64,000 nucleotides of DNA from Bactrocera neohumeralis (taxonomy: Eukaryota > Arthropoda > Insecta > Diptera > Tephritidae), in NCBI RefSeq assembly GCF_024586455.1, contig NW_026089624.1:12801341-12865340 (forward strand). The letters run 5' to 3'. Each line of letters begins with the position of its first letter. Position 1 is the first letter of the stretch. A program made the position numbers and the translations under genes. Positions 34,401 through 46,400 of the stretch are shown here, one piece after another. The notes under the pieces are model-generated. The model did no database searches and was not told the DNA's origin. It worked only from the letters and a program-made list of their open reading frames with translations.

Positions 34401-37400
34401 ACACTTCTCCAGCCTGCTAAATGGCAGTGAATGCACAACGCCAGGAGAAGGCGAACCCGATTCCCCAATCGACGACGATGGAGCCGACGTTCCATTGCCC
34501 GATCATGAAGAAGTTCGAATAGCAATTACCCGCCTGAAGAACAACAAAGCGGCGGGGGCCGATGGATTGCCGGCCGAGCTATTCAAACACGGCGGCGAAG
34601 AACTGATAAGGAGCATGCATCAGCTTCTTTGTAAAATATGGTCGGACGAAAGCATGCCCAACGATTGAAATTTAAGTGTGCTATGCCCAATCCATAAAAA
34701 AGGAGACCCCACAATCTGTGCCAACTACCGTGGGATTAGTCTCCTCATCATCGCATATAAGGTTCTATCGAGAGTATTGTGTGAAAGATTAAAGCCCACC
34801 GTCAACAAACTGATTGGACCTTATCAGTGTGGCTTCAGACATGGAAAATCAACAACCGACCAGATATTCACCATGCGCCAAATCTTGAAAAAGACCCGTG
34901 AAAGGAGAATCGACACACACCACCTCTTCGTCGATTTCAAAGCTGCTTTCGACAGCACGAAAAGGAACTGCCTCTATGCCGCGATGTCTGAATTTGGTAT
35001 CCCCGCAAAACTAATACGGCTGTGTAAACTGACGCTGAGCAACACGAAAAGCTCCGTCAGAATCGGGAAGGACCTCTCCGAGCCGTTCGATAACAAACGA
35101 GGTTTCAGACAAGGCGATTCCCTATCGTGTGACTTTTTCAACCTGCTTCTGGAGAAAATAGTTCGAGCTGCAGAACTTAATAGAGAAGGTACCATCTTTT
35201 ATAAGAGTGTGCAGCTGCTGGCGTATGCTGATGATATTGATATCATCGGCCTTAACACCCTCGCCGTTAGTTCTGCTTTCTCCAGACTAGACAAGGAAGC
35301 AAAACAAATGGGTCTGGCAGTGAACGAGGGCAAGACGAAATATCTCGTCATCAAACAAACAGTCGTCGCACCCGCGGCTTGGCTCTCACGTCACTGTTGA
35401 CAGTCATAACTTTGAAGTTGTAGATAATTTCGTATATTTAGGAACCAGTATTAACACCACCAACAATGTCAGCCTGGAAATCCAACGCAGGATAACTCTT
35501 GGCAACAGGTGTTACTTCGGACTGAGTAGGCAATTGAGAAGCAAAGTTCTCTCTCGACGAACAAAAACCAAACTCTATAAGTCGCTCATAATTCCCGTCC
35601 TGCTATATGGTGCAGAGGCTTGGACGATGTCAACAACTGATGAGTCGATGTTGCGAGTTTTTGGGAGAAAAGTTTTGCGAAAGATTTATGGTCCTTTGCG
35701 CATTGGCCACGGCGAATATCGCATTCGATGGAACGATGAGCTGTACGAGATATACGACGACATTGACACAGTTCAGCGAATTAAAAGACAGCGGCTACGC
35801 TGGCTAGGTCATGTTGTCCGAATGGACGAAAACACTCCAGCTCTGAAAGTATTCGACGCAGTACCCGCCGGGGGAAGCAGAGGAAGAGAAAGACCTCCAC
35901 TCCGTTGGAAGGACCAAGTGGAGAAGGACCTGGCTTCACTTGGAATATCCAATTGGCGCCACGTAGCGAAAAGGAGAAATGACTGGCGCGCTGTTGTTAA
36001 CTCGGCTATAATCGCGTAAGCGGTGTCTACGCCAATTAAGAAGAAGAAGAAGTATGGTAACGATAGTAATTTTATGTGTTCGGTGAAATTTACATATTGT
36101 GTGCGTGCAGCTTCGGGATGCGATCGAATAGTTTTAGCCCAGTTGACGTAGGTCGTAATGTTTACCATAATCTCTGAATCAAATGTTACAAGGAAAGTTA
36201 CCTTCGTTAGTTTCGTCAAGTTCTGGGATTGTATAGACGCTGGTTGATCGTTGATTACCAGGATGCCATTATCAACTTCCTCAATAGCGGGAACGATGTC
36301 GGCGGATTTTGACTGACATTTTGCGGAGTGTTGGTTAAGTAGTTGTAGTGTACAGGGGCTTTCCTTCAGAGGCTGACAAAAGTTTGCCGCTACAGCTTCC
36401 TTGCAGTTGTAGAGTGGAATGTATCTACCATTACATTCAGCAATAACGTCTGTTTCTAGAGAGATAATCTTTCCGTCATGGATCACTGGCAGCAACTTTA
36501 CATTATTACAGAATCTGTCTATTTTTGGGAATTTAATAACAAAGTAAATGCAATTCGTGTCTTGAAATATCTTAATTTTAGAAATGGACAATAAATCACT
36601 TATGCTAATATTTGCAGAGTGTTCAGCAGCTAACAACCCATTGATCTCCATACCATTTAGCAGGATAGGGTTGACGATATTTAACCTGCCCAGAGTGATT
36701 GACGTTAAAATGGTTTCCAATTCCATTATAACTGCTCTATTTCTGGCGGAGGCTAGAGAAAAGAGATATCCCGTATCTATTTGAGTGCTTTTTGCATTTT
36801 GTAGTAATTTTTTACTGTCACTGTCAATTCTTTTATTTTCTTTTGTGTAGCTGAATTTATCGCTATTTGTTGTTCGTTTGTTTCTAATAGGGCATTGGTT
36901 CTGGTCTCGAGCATTTCAAAGTCGTCGGAGTCTGGAGTCCCTGTTATGTATTTCAAGGCAGTCCCCAGAATATTTATACCTCTAGCGTACCGATGGTGTA
37001 TTTTTATTGCGTCCAATACCAGTCTCACGTTTCTGACAGCGGGTGATTTCCGTGAGGGTACTGTGGAATCTTTCTACCTGACCGTTCGTCGTACTATGGG
37101 CGGGTGGGGTGTTGTAGATTTCGACGCCAAAGTGATTTTTGAGTATAGATTTAATGGTTTCTGAATTCAAAGATCTCTCATTGTCACAGACCAACACCTT
37201 AGTATTTCTGTAAAAGTTGAGAAGTTCGTATATGCTTCTTTAACATCAACTATGGCTCTAGATTTGATTGGAAATACTATTGCAAACTTTGAGAACTTGT
37301 CTATTGATGTTAGGAAATGTGTCTTATCGGTGGAATAAACGTCAACATGAAGGATTTCTCCCGGATATTCAGGTCAAGGAGTCGATCCTATTTCTGGGTT

Positions 37401-40400
37401 TGGGGGATGCCGTTGGTATTTGGCCTCGTGGCATATCTTGCAATTAGAAATTATTTCCCTCAAAATTTGCCGTATTTCGGGGAAATAATAACTTTCAAGG
37501 ACTTGTTCCTGGTTTTCGCGGAGTGACCGATGATCTCGGTTATGTTCAATTTGAAGTATCTCGCGCTGGTCATCTTTGTTGAAGACATCTACTACCTGTT
37601 TGGTGGTATGAAAGAATTTGGCAGCCGGATATGCCGTGACCAGCTCATCTTGAATCTTTGCCAAGATGGGCAATTCACACTGCAAGCCGTTCACAACATT
37701 TGGGTTGACGCATTGTTTTATAGTTTTCATCAGTTCCCCTACGTTATTGAACGATATTCGGTGCCTCATTCGGGATTTAAATATAATTTTCGAGTTAAGC
37801 GTTGTGGAATTTCCTTCTTCAAGGACTATTTGATTCCGAAAAAAATTTATGGGGTTCTTTACAGTGGGGATTGTTTGAGACAGCGACTCTTCGCTATTCG
37901 TAGCCATGCTTGCCGAGTCCATGCCGTGGTCTAATGCATTTATATGTTGTCGGGAGAGGGCGTCTGTGACGAAGTTTTCCTTACCAGGCTTGTAGTGAAA
38001 CTGCGGTGAAAACTCTTCAATAAAGGCACACCATCTTTTCATTTTCACGTTCGGATTTTTATCGGATAAAGCGAATGTGAGGGGTTGGTGGTCGGTGTAA
38101 ATATTAAATTCTTTACGCCATACAAATAGTTACGCAGCTTTTGTAGAGCCCATGCTATTGCCAGCAGTTCTCTCTCTTTGGTAGCGTAGTTCTCTTCGGT
38201 TGAAGAGAGGGCCCTGGAAATCATCGTGATAGGTCTTCCATTCTGTGACAGAACGGCGCCTATAGCATAAGAAGAGGCATCTGTAGTCAGACCAAATGTT
38301 TGCTTGTACTCAGGATAAAGAAGCAATACGTCTTCTGATGCAAGGATTTTCTTAATCTTATTAAATGCATTAAGTGCTTCTTCATCAAGAGTAATTTGAA
38401 TTTTCTTCGACTGATTAGCGCCTATATTTCCGTTTTCCCCCCTTAGGTACTTCGTTAGAGGTCTCGCAATCGAAGTATAGTCCTTTATACACCGTCAATA
38501 TTCTGCTAATCCTAGGAATGAACGCAAAGCTCTTAACGATTTTGGGATAGAAAATTCTAAAATGTCTTTGACTTTGTCGGGGCATGTTTTGATTCCCTCC
38601 TTTGATACGGTAAAGCCTAGAAATTCAACACTTGCCTGAAAGAACTTGGATTTTTCATGGGAAACGCGTATATTGGCATCGAAAAGTTTTGTCAGGATTT
38701 GCTCAATATCCTTACTGTGTTGTTCGGCAGTTTGGGAGAAAATTTTAACGTTGTCTATGTAAACATGGCACGTTTTCCCAATTTCTTCTCTAAGGACATC
38801 GTCAATCGCCCTCTGGAAAATGCTAGGGGCATTTTTCAGGCCAAAGGGGAGCCGACAAAACTCGTACTTTCCATTGTTAACTGAGAAAGCCGTTTTCTCC
38901 CTATCCTTTTCCGCAAGTTTGATTTGGTGAAATCCTGATTTAAGATCTATTGTCGAGAAAAATCCAGCATTTCCCATGTTTGCCAAGATTACAGAGGTGT
39001 CCGGAATTGGGTATTTATCGTTTATTGTCTTAGTGTTTAGCTTTCTAAAGTCAATTACGAGTCGTGATCGCTTGTTGCCCCTTTCGTCTAAACCTTTCTT
39101 ATCTACAACCCAAATTGGATTGTTATAAGGGGAACGGGATTTTCTAATGATTCCGTCACGCAACAGATCTGAAATCTCTCTATTGACAAATTCCGCAGAA
39201 GCAATGGGATACGGGTAACTTTTTGAGTAGACAGGTAAATCGTCCACGGTCCTTATTGTACCTACAATGTTGGTATTGTAGGGCAGTGCTTCATCTGGAT
39301 CAGCGAAAACTTTAGCATGACGCTTTAGCAGATATCAACATTGTCCTCGCTTGCTTTCGATTTACTTTCTGCTAACTTGTTAACGTCCGAACAGTAGTGG
39401 TACAAGAATTTTTCCTTTCCACTGTCACACCACTCAACGTACCTCTCTTCAGGTCAATACGACCATTTACCTCTTTTAGTAAGTCGAATCCTATAATGTC
39501 GTCAAAAGTTTCTAAACTGGGTAGGACAAAGAATTCAACATTCTTATTTAATATATTTATTGTACATTTTTTGTTTATTATATCGCTACCGTGGATGGAT
39601 TTAACACTGAAAGGGTTATTCACAGGTTTTATTCCCTTTAGAGCGTTAAGGTATTTTACATAGCTCTTTGCAGCACCGGTGTCGATTAAAAATCTTATTC
39701 CTCTTCCCCCAAGCGTCCTTTCGACATAGGGCAAGAGGGGCTTAGTCCTAAAAAATTAACGTCGTCCTTTGGTTCGTCCGGGTCATACTCAGCACTCTTA
39801 AGTTCTGCGTCATGATAATAGCCATCATAGCCGGTATCACTCCAATATTCACTTTCTGGTTCATATCCTGGGTGAGATTGTTGATACGCTGAACTTTTTG
39901 TATTGGCAGCTGATCACTACCATGCTGCCTTTTCTCAGCTTTTTCTTTATTCAAGCCTGTTGACACGGGCTGTTGGCGATTGAATGTGCCGGCCGTATTT
40001 CCGTTATCTGGACGGTTTATCTTAGGGTAGGCTCCTTGATTACGGTACCTATCGGTATTACCACGGAGTTGCTGGGGTCTGTTCTGTCTGAGTCGGGTAT
40101 ATGATGGGTCTATGTCCATTGGTACTGGGGTTTGCTGAGTTAGAGTTTGTCCTCGTTGATCTTGAGGTACTCTACGGTATTGGGGTGAATAATAATAAGG
40201 GTCTAAGTTATGGGGTGCCTGCCTGTTAAAGGAGCATGCAAATGTTGATCTGGCTTGATTCGCTTCTAGTTCCTGCGCTAGGGCAAGTGCTGACGGAAGA
40301 CCAGCGGGTCTAGAGGAGAAGAGAACATCGCACAAAGGGCGGTTGAGTCCCGAGATGAACACGCGAAGGGCATCATCCCGATATTTCTTGTTAAGTGATC

Positions 40401-43400
40401 CTATCAGCGTGGTGCTCTCAGCGTGGGTCATGATTGTTTTATTGACTATCAGAGTCAACTTTCTCTCCACTGCATAATAGAACTCCACCACTGATGATTT
40501 TCCTTGCCTAAGGGTCGACAACGATGGAGCAGACGTTCCATTACCCGACCATGAAGAAGTTCGAATAGCAATTGCCCGCCTGAAAAACAACAAAGCGGCG
40601 GGGGCCGACGGATTGCCGGCCGAGCTATTCAAACACGGCGGCGAAGAACTGATAAGGAGCATGCATCAGCTTCTTTGTAAAATATGGTCGGACGAAAGCA
40701 TGCCCAACGATTGGAATTTAAGTGTGCTATGCCCAATCCATAAAAAGGAGACCCCACAATCTGCGCCAACTACCGTGGGATTAGCCTCCTCAACATCGCA
40801 TATAAGGTTCTATCGAGCGTATTGTGTGAAAGATTAAAGCCCACCGTCAACAAACTGATTGGACCTTATCAGTGTGGCTTTAGACCTGGAAAATCAACAA
40901 TCGACCAGATATTCACCATGCGCCAAATCTTGGAAAAGACCCGTGAAAGAAGAATCGACACACACCACCTCTTCGTCGATTTCAAAGCTGCTTTCGACAG
41001 CACGAAAAGGAGCTGCCTTTATGCCGCGATGTCTGAATTTGGTATCCCCGCAAAACTAATACGGCTGTGTAAACTGACGTTGAGTAACACCAAAAGCTCC
41101 GTCAGGATCGGGAAGGACCTCTCCGAGCCGTTCGATACCAAACGAGGTTTCAGACAAGGTGATTCCCTATCGTGCGATTTCTTCAACCTCCTTCTGGAGA
41201 AAATAGTTCGAGCTGCAGAACTAAATAGAGAAGGTACCATCTTTTATAAGAGTGTACAGCTGCTGGCGTATGCCGATGATATTGATATCTGGCGCGCTGT
41301 TGTTAACTCGGCTATAATCGCGTAAGCGGTGTTTACGCCAATTAAGAAGAAGAAGGAGAAGAAGAAGGGTCGACAATTCTTGTTCAATTAAATAAATTGG
41401 TATTTTGTCTGCATAGCCAAAGTCTAGTCGATAAATGATAGCGTGAAAATTTAAAACTTTAAAAGAGGATAAAACGCTATCTGCGGCTCCTACTACTTTA
41501 TTTTGTATTATGCCTACCGCTTGGTAGTGCCTTGAGCTCCCCGGATACGCTTCGAACACCCTATAAGCAGTATGAGCTGCTTGTCTCCAAGACACATAAC
41601 GGGTAGCTTCGCCTTTGAACTCCGGCAAGGTTTTCACAATGTCCAAAGATTCGTCACATGGTATTCCGGGTTGAATAGTCACCGGTTCGTATTGGGTAAC
41701 ACGAACTGGTGTTTCGATTCTTGCTAACCTGTTTGTCAGTTCGTCAACCCGAGACTGAAATTCTCGCTGGGAATGCTCGGTCGCAGCACGAATGGCAGTA
41801 TTAAGAAGAGCTTCTAGAGTTTGTGCGTCCATATTTTATTTTTTCTAAGTCAGTCAAGTGCTAAGTGGATATAGGGATTTCCCTTTCTAACCGTTACCCA
41901 CCTTTACAAATTTAATTTATTATTTAAGAATTACCAAAAAGGATAGTAAAAAAAAATTTTAATTGTTTTTAATTTTTCTATTTTTTGAACAAAGTTAGCT
42001 GCTAAATCACTCTACTGACACGAAATTTTCCATATCTCGATAAGCTATGTCACTAAATAAGGTATGATAAAGCAGCAGCGCGATGATTCCTGGGGTTGTG
42101 ATCCTGCAGCAGGAAGACAGGATTACGATGCTTTATTTCTTAGAGCATTGGCTCCATACTTTCTCCCACGGTTAGGTAGTGTTTAAATTTCACAAAATAA
42201 TATGTTTAATGTAATGAGAGTTTAATGAAATGGTTGCGGTTAAAATTTTTCAAAATAGAAGATTGTTCGTAGCTCTCCTTATTTATGTAGTGTTTATTAA
42301 GTTAAATATTTTTCCGCGACTGTCGGGTGGATTCGAACCATGGCCACGCACAGGATTTGTCTTTTATAAGGATAACACAAGAACTGCACTATGGCCCCAC
42401 GTTGGGCGCCAATTATTAAAACACTTGTTGAGTTTTAATCTTTTTTATTTCTCTTGTTTACACAAGAGCAGCCGTTTGTATCGGTCGAGTTATTACAACT
42501 GATTTGCTTAATAAAATATTGCGACGACTACGCCTAAATACCTAACTCTTTGTTTTACCTGTCAGTTGCTGCACATGTTTTGCCGTGTGACTTTCAAAAT
42601 GCAATTCGGCAATTTACCTCTTGCTTTTCCGCTGTAACGATGTTGTTGTTGTCACGCGCTACCTAGTCGACGCTTCGTCATCAGTATCGGTGGGAGAGTT
42701 GTTGTTACGCTATTTCCACACTCAAACCTGCCGACGCACCGTCAGCAATATCGGTGGGAGTGGAGTGTTGACCGGATACGTGTTTACCGGTGTTAACTTG
42801 CACTCAAGCAATGATAGTTAAGATAATTTGGATAATGTTGGCATAAAAATTCGGGATGAGTTCATATTTCGTTGAAGTGAATTGACAAAAAGCAGGTGGA
42901 ATTGATATCAAACCACTGGAAGTATCAATCGGAATTCGCCTATTTCCAATTCTTATAAAAATACGCTGTCTTTGGCAATGTAATTTTTGTTCGTATCCCA
43001 TAATTGACGCGGATATGTCGAAATGATCATGCGAACTTCAGTGGCATGCGAAGTAGGTATCGAATCGTCCATCGTTTGATTCCATTTATTATCATTTCTC
43101 AGCAATTAGGCTTTAGTTAAAAACACACACGGACGTCCACCTACTGGTTGGCCTTGCTTTCTGCGTAACTATTTCTTTGACGATGCATTCCATGCATAAC
43201 ATCAACGCATTTCCGAATAGAGCAATGTTCTCACAAACGGACCACAGACACAACTTGAGAAAAAACTCGTAAATGTTAATTTTGTTGCTGGCGGTGTTTC
43301 CACTGGCTGTAGTATATTCCCTGGATTGAAATACACTCTTTGGCCATTCTCCAATGAACTGCGAGACACACAACAGTCGGAAAACGTTCATAAATTGCAG

Positions 43401-46400
43401 AAGTAAATATCCTAAAAAGCGCTTATTTAAGAGTTCACGTATCGATCGATTTTATCTCGTTCAAGGCCAATAATTGCCATGTTGCTTTCTTTCGTGACGT
43501 ATTTGCAAACGTATTTGATCGATTTCACCAAACCGCAATATTCAACATTGAAATGAGTTTTGAATTTGAATTAGACAACAGAGGCGAATATGGTACGATT
43601 CATGTGTTGTCGACTTCGAAATTCCCTCCTCCAAGTTGAATGCTAAATGTACTGCTATTGTCGTCGATAGAGTAGATATCCATCATTTCCAGTTTACGTT
43701 TCCGAAATAAAAGCACGTGGATAGTGTTTCGTGCTTTTTTTGTCAGACCTACCGAAGTGGGATTGTGGTGTCCGCAAGGTCCATGAACCATATTGGTTTT
43801 CATCACTTCGTATAATACTGGATCTTTCTCTGCATCAGGAATTTCCGCAGAAATGATTTCATCAATTTGATCTGGTGTAACCACCATCCACCATCCAAAG
43901 AAAAATTTGTTCGTGTGGGAAACCACTTTTGCTCAACAGAGTACATGCAGCATCTAATAGCATCATATATACATACATTGCTCCAAGATGAAGTCCATCA
44001 AACATTGTAGCTGTTGTTTGAAAAGTCGTGCTTTGACATCGCGACGATCGCTTGCTGATTGACCGCTATCCATAATTCCACACGTATGTTATCGCATCCT
44101 CGGAGTACTCGTTCATGTGTATTGAGCTGCCATACGTTGATGGCAAAAGGAAAGACGACCGATATTAACGCGACCTCTTCGTGGCTTCGTAACAAATTTC
44201 CATCTATAATTGATCACCTTGTGTGAAACACACATAAAGTTTTCACTGAATAATTTTCAATAATTTTTCTTTTGTATAGCCGGTATAAAAAATCAAGCGA
44301 CCGAAATTGAACAATTCAAAAAATTTAGAAATCAAAATATTGAGAAACAAAAGAGAAAAGAATTGAAAGAAATTTGTATGGAAAAAAGTTACTTGTTGGA
44401 ATTCTACAATTTTCCGGCCTTTCCTCATGAAAAGTATAGGGTTTTTTTTATTTCTAAACCTTACCCGATCCACAACGAACTACCTCAGAAAATTTCATCA
44501 AGAGTGGTGCAGCCGTTCTCAAGTCTTAGCGTTACTATCAAACAAACATTCAATAAAAGGGCTGTTTTTAGGGGTTTTCCGGCAAGTATTCGAATTTTTG
44601 TCATAGTAAAAATCATCTTTGAACTTCAACGAGCATTTAAAACAAGAAAAAACGTTAACTTCGGTTGCACTGAAGCTAAATACCCTTCACAGGTGCATTT
44701 CTGTTAGAAACTACGTGTTCAGTTTGTATGGAAGCTATATGCTATAGTAATCCGTTCTAAACAAGTTTTTTAGAGATTACATTGTTGCCTTAAAAAATAA
44801 CATATACCAAATTTCGTGAATATATCTTGTCAAATGTGAAAGTTGTCCATACAAGAACTTGATTCCGATCGTTCAGTTTGTATGGCAGCTATATGCTATA
44901 GTTAACCGATCTGAACAATTTCTTCGGAGATTACATTTTTGCATGAGAAAATAACATATACCAAATTTCGTGAATATATCTTGTCAAATGTGAAAGTTTT
45001 CCATACAAGCATTTGATTCCGATCGTTCAGTTTGTATGGCAGCTATATGTTATAGTGGCCCGATATCGGCCGTTCCAACAAATGAGCAGCTTCTTGAAGA
45101 GAAAATGACGTTTGCAAAATTTCAAAAAGATATCTTAAAAACTGAGAGACTAGTTCGTATATATATACAGACAGACGGACAGACAGACAGACGGACATGG
45201 CTAAATCGACTCAGCTCGACATACTGATCATTTATATATATACTTTATTGGGTCTCCGACGATTCCTTCTGGGTGTTACAAACTTCGTGACAAACTTTAT
45301 ATACCCTGTTCAGGGTATAAAAAAGAAATGGGGAAATTGGTTCGAGCGTTATTGAGTTATGCGCTTACCAACACGTTTTGCGACTCATTTTTATATTATA
45401 GACAAGTCTAAGATCGCGACATTGTTGTCAGGGATATCATTTATCGTGATACATACATATGTATGATGTAACAACAGCTTCACAGTTTCTGCATCTGTAT
45501 TATATGTCGTTACACATATGTACTTATATATGTATATGCTTCTTGTTATAGTGAATAACAGTGCAGGAGTAGAGCAGAAGCCCTATATCTAAACATATGG
45601 GTAATGTTTTGTCCAACATTCATCGAATGTAATTGCAAAATCGACTGATAAAACCCAGATACTGCACGTAAGAAAAGACAGACTTGATTTTTCCTTTTAC
45701 ATTTTGCATTGTTCTATGCAATCCTTCAGGAATATTTGTCATCTATTATGCACTCATCTCAAATTATGATTTAGTCTTTTCTTATTCAGTTACAACTATC
45801 ATTATAATTCATATATGTATATGTAAACAAAAACTACTGCACCCTGCCAGTAGCTGTGTTCATTTTATATTTTTTAAGAAAAAAATGTTCAAATGATTCT
45901 TACATGAATATTGAACACATGCTTATGTTTTGAATTATACTTTTTTCATTTATGAACAGTTGTGACTTTTAACATAAAACGATAGAAAGTAGCCTATGCC
46001 CGTCCCGAGGTTCCAAGCTATCTCATCACCAATTTTCAGGCAGATCGGTTCAGTCGTTCTTGAGCTATAAATATAGACATAAATTGCGAAATCGAGGGTG
46101 GTTTTACAAAAAAGGCCACCGTTAGGACCTTCCCCGTTAGGACCTTCCCGAGCGCCAAGCAACAGGAGGTGGCCTTTTTCTAAATATCAGCTCACTCAAT
46201 TCAGAAACTATTGTGCGTCTTTGTGGCATTTCGCAAACTGTAGAAGGCTAAAAAACGCCGTGTTGCTGCCAATTGAATTACAGATGGAATCGTCGAGGGC
46301 TGCATATGTGGTTCTATGATATTTAACACCATAAGAAGACATACACAGTAAATACAAGCTAAATTCCACTGACGATTCTTCTGTGGCATCAAGTGGGTTA

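Larger units (their letters stand above)
32458..37028 (-). pseudogene. Errantivirus env, split by an RTE insertion
   Basis: Envelope (baculovirus F-like) remnant. Near the N-terminal part a basic RYAR precedes GINILGTALKYITGTPD, the position of the cleavage site and fusion-peptide region in this family. A frame change near 36770 follows. The middle part (36726-36065) has conserved Cys (ECNGRYIPLYNCKEA, ANFCQPLKESPC) and possible N-glycosylation sites. The RTE element interrupts at 36050. The C-terminal part (32764-32458) has a transmembrane segment (ALLFLLFVISVVGAILV) followed by basic KRRR, and the stop falls in the LTR. It cannot make an intact protein. Confidence 0.85.
32164..42798 (-). 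mobile_element. Errantivirus (gypsy-group LTR retrotransposon with env), minus strand
   Basis: Two 388-bp LTRs (32164-32551 and 42411-42798) differ at only about three positions. A TGCA target duplication (32160-32163, 42799-42802) matches the 4-bp, alternating pyrimidine-purine target choice of errantiviruses. There is a tRNA-Lys primer-binding site, a polypurine tract, and gag, pol and env remnants in order. Two RTE LINEs sit inside it, in env and in gag. Stripped of these it is about 6.5 kb, shorter than typical 7-8.5 kb relatives, so it also has deletions. An endogenous insect retrovirus, now broken. Confidence 0.95.
31962..45402 (-). mobile_element. Helitron 2 (minus strand), host of the nested insertions
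   Basis: The 3' terminus CTAG is at 31962-31965, and the adjoining sequence (minus strand tttcacgcagggtcagctag) matches the 3' end of Helitron 1. Homology to Helitron 1 continues at 32000-32160, is interrupted by the errantivirus (32164-42798), and resumes from 42803 to about 44600, including Rep coding remnants. A candidate 5' end (minus strand TCTATAATATAAAAATGAGT) is at 45402, but its flank is not the expected A, so the right border is less sure. Non-autonomous and decayed. Confidence 0.75.

Noticed and set aside
36020..36050. AAG repeats at LINE ends as independent microsatellites
   Set aside because: They coincide with the RTE 3' ends in both copies and sit inside target duplications, so they are element tails.
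45401..45402. Firm 5' end for Helitron 2
   Set aside because: The motif is right, but the flanking base is not the expected A, so it is given only as a candidate.
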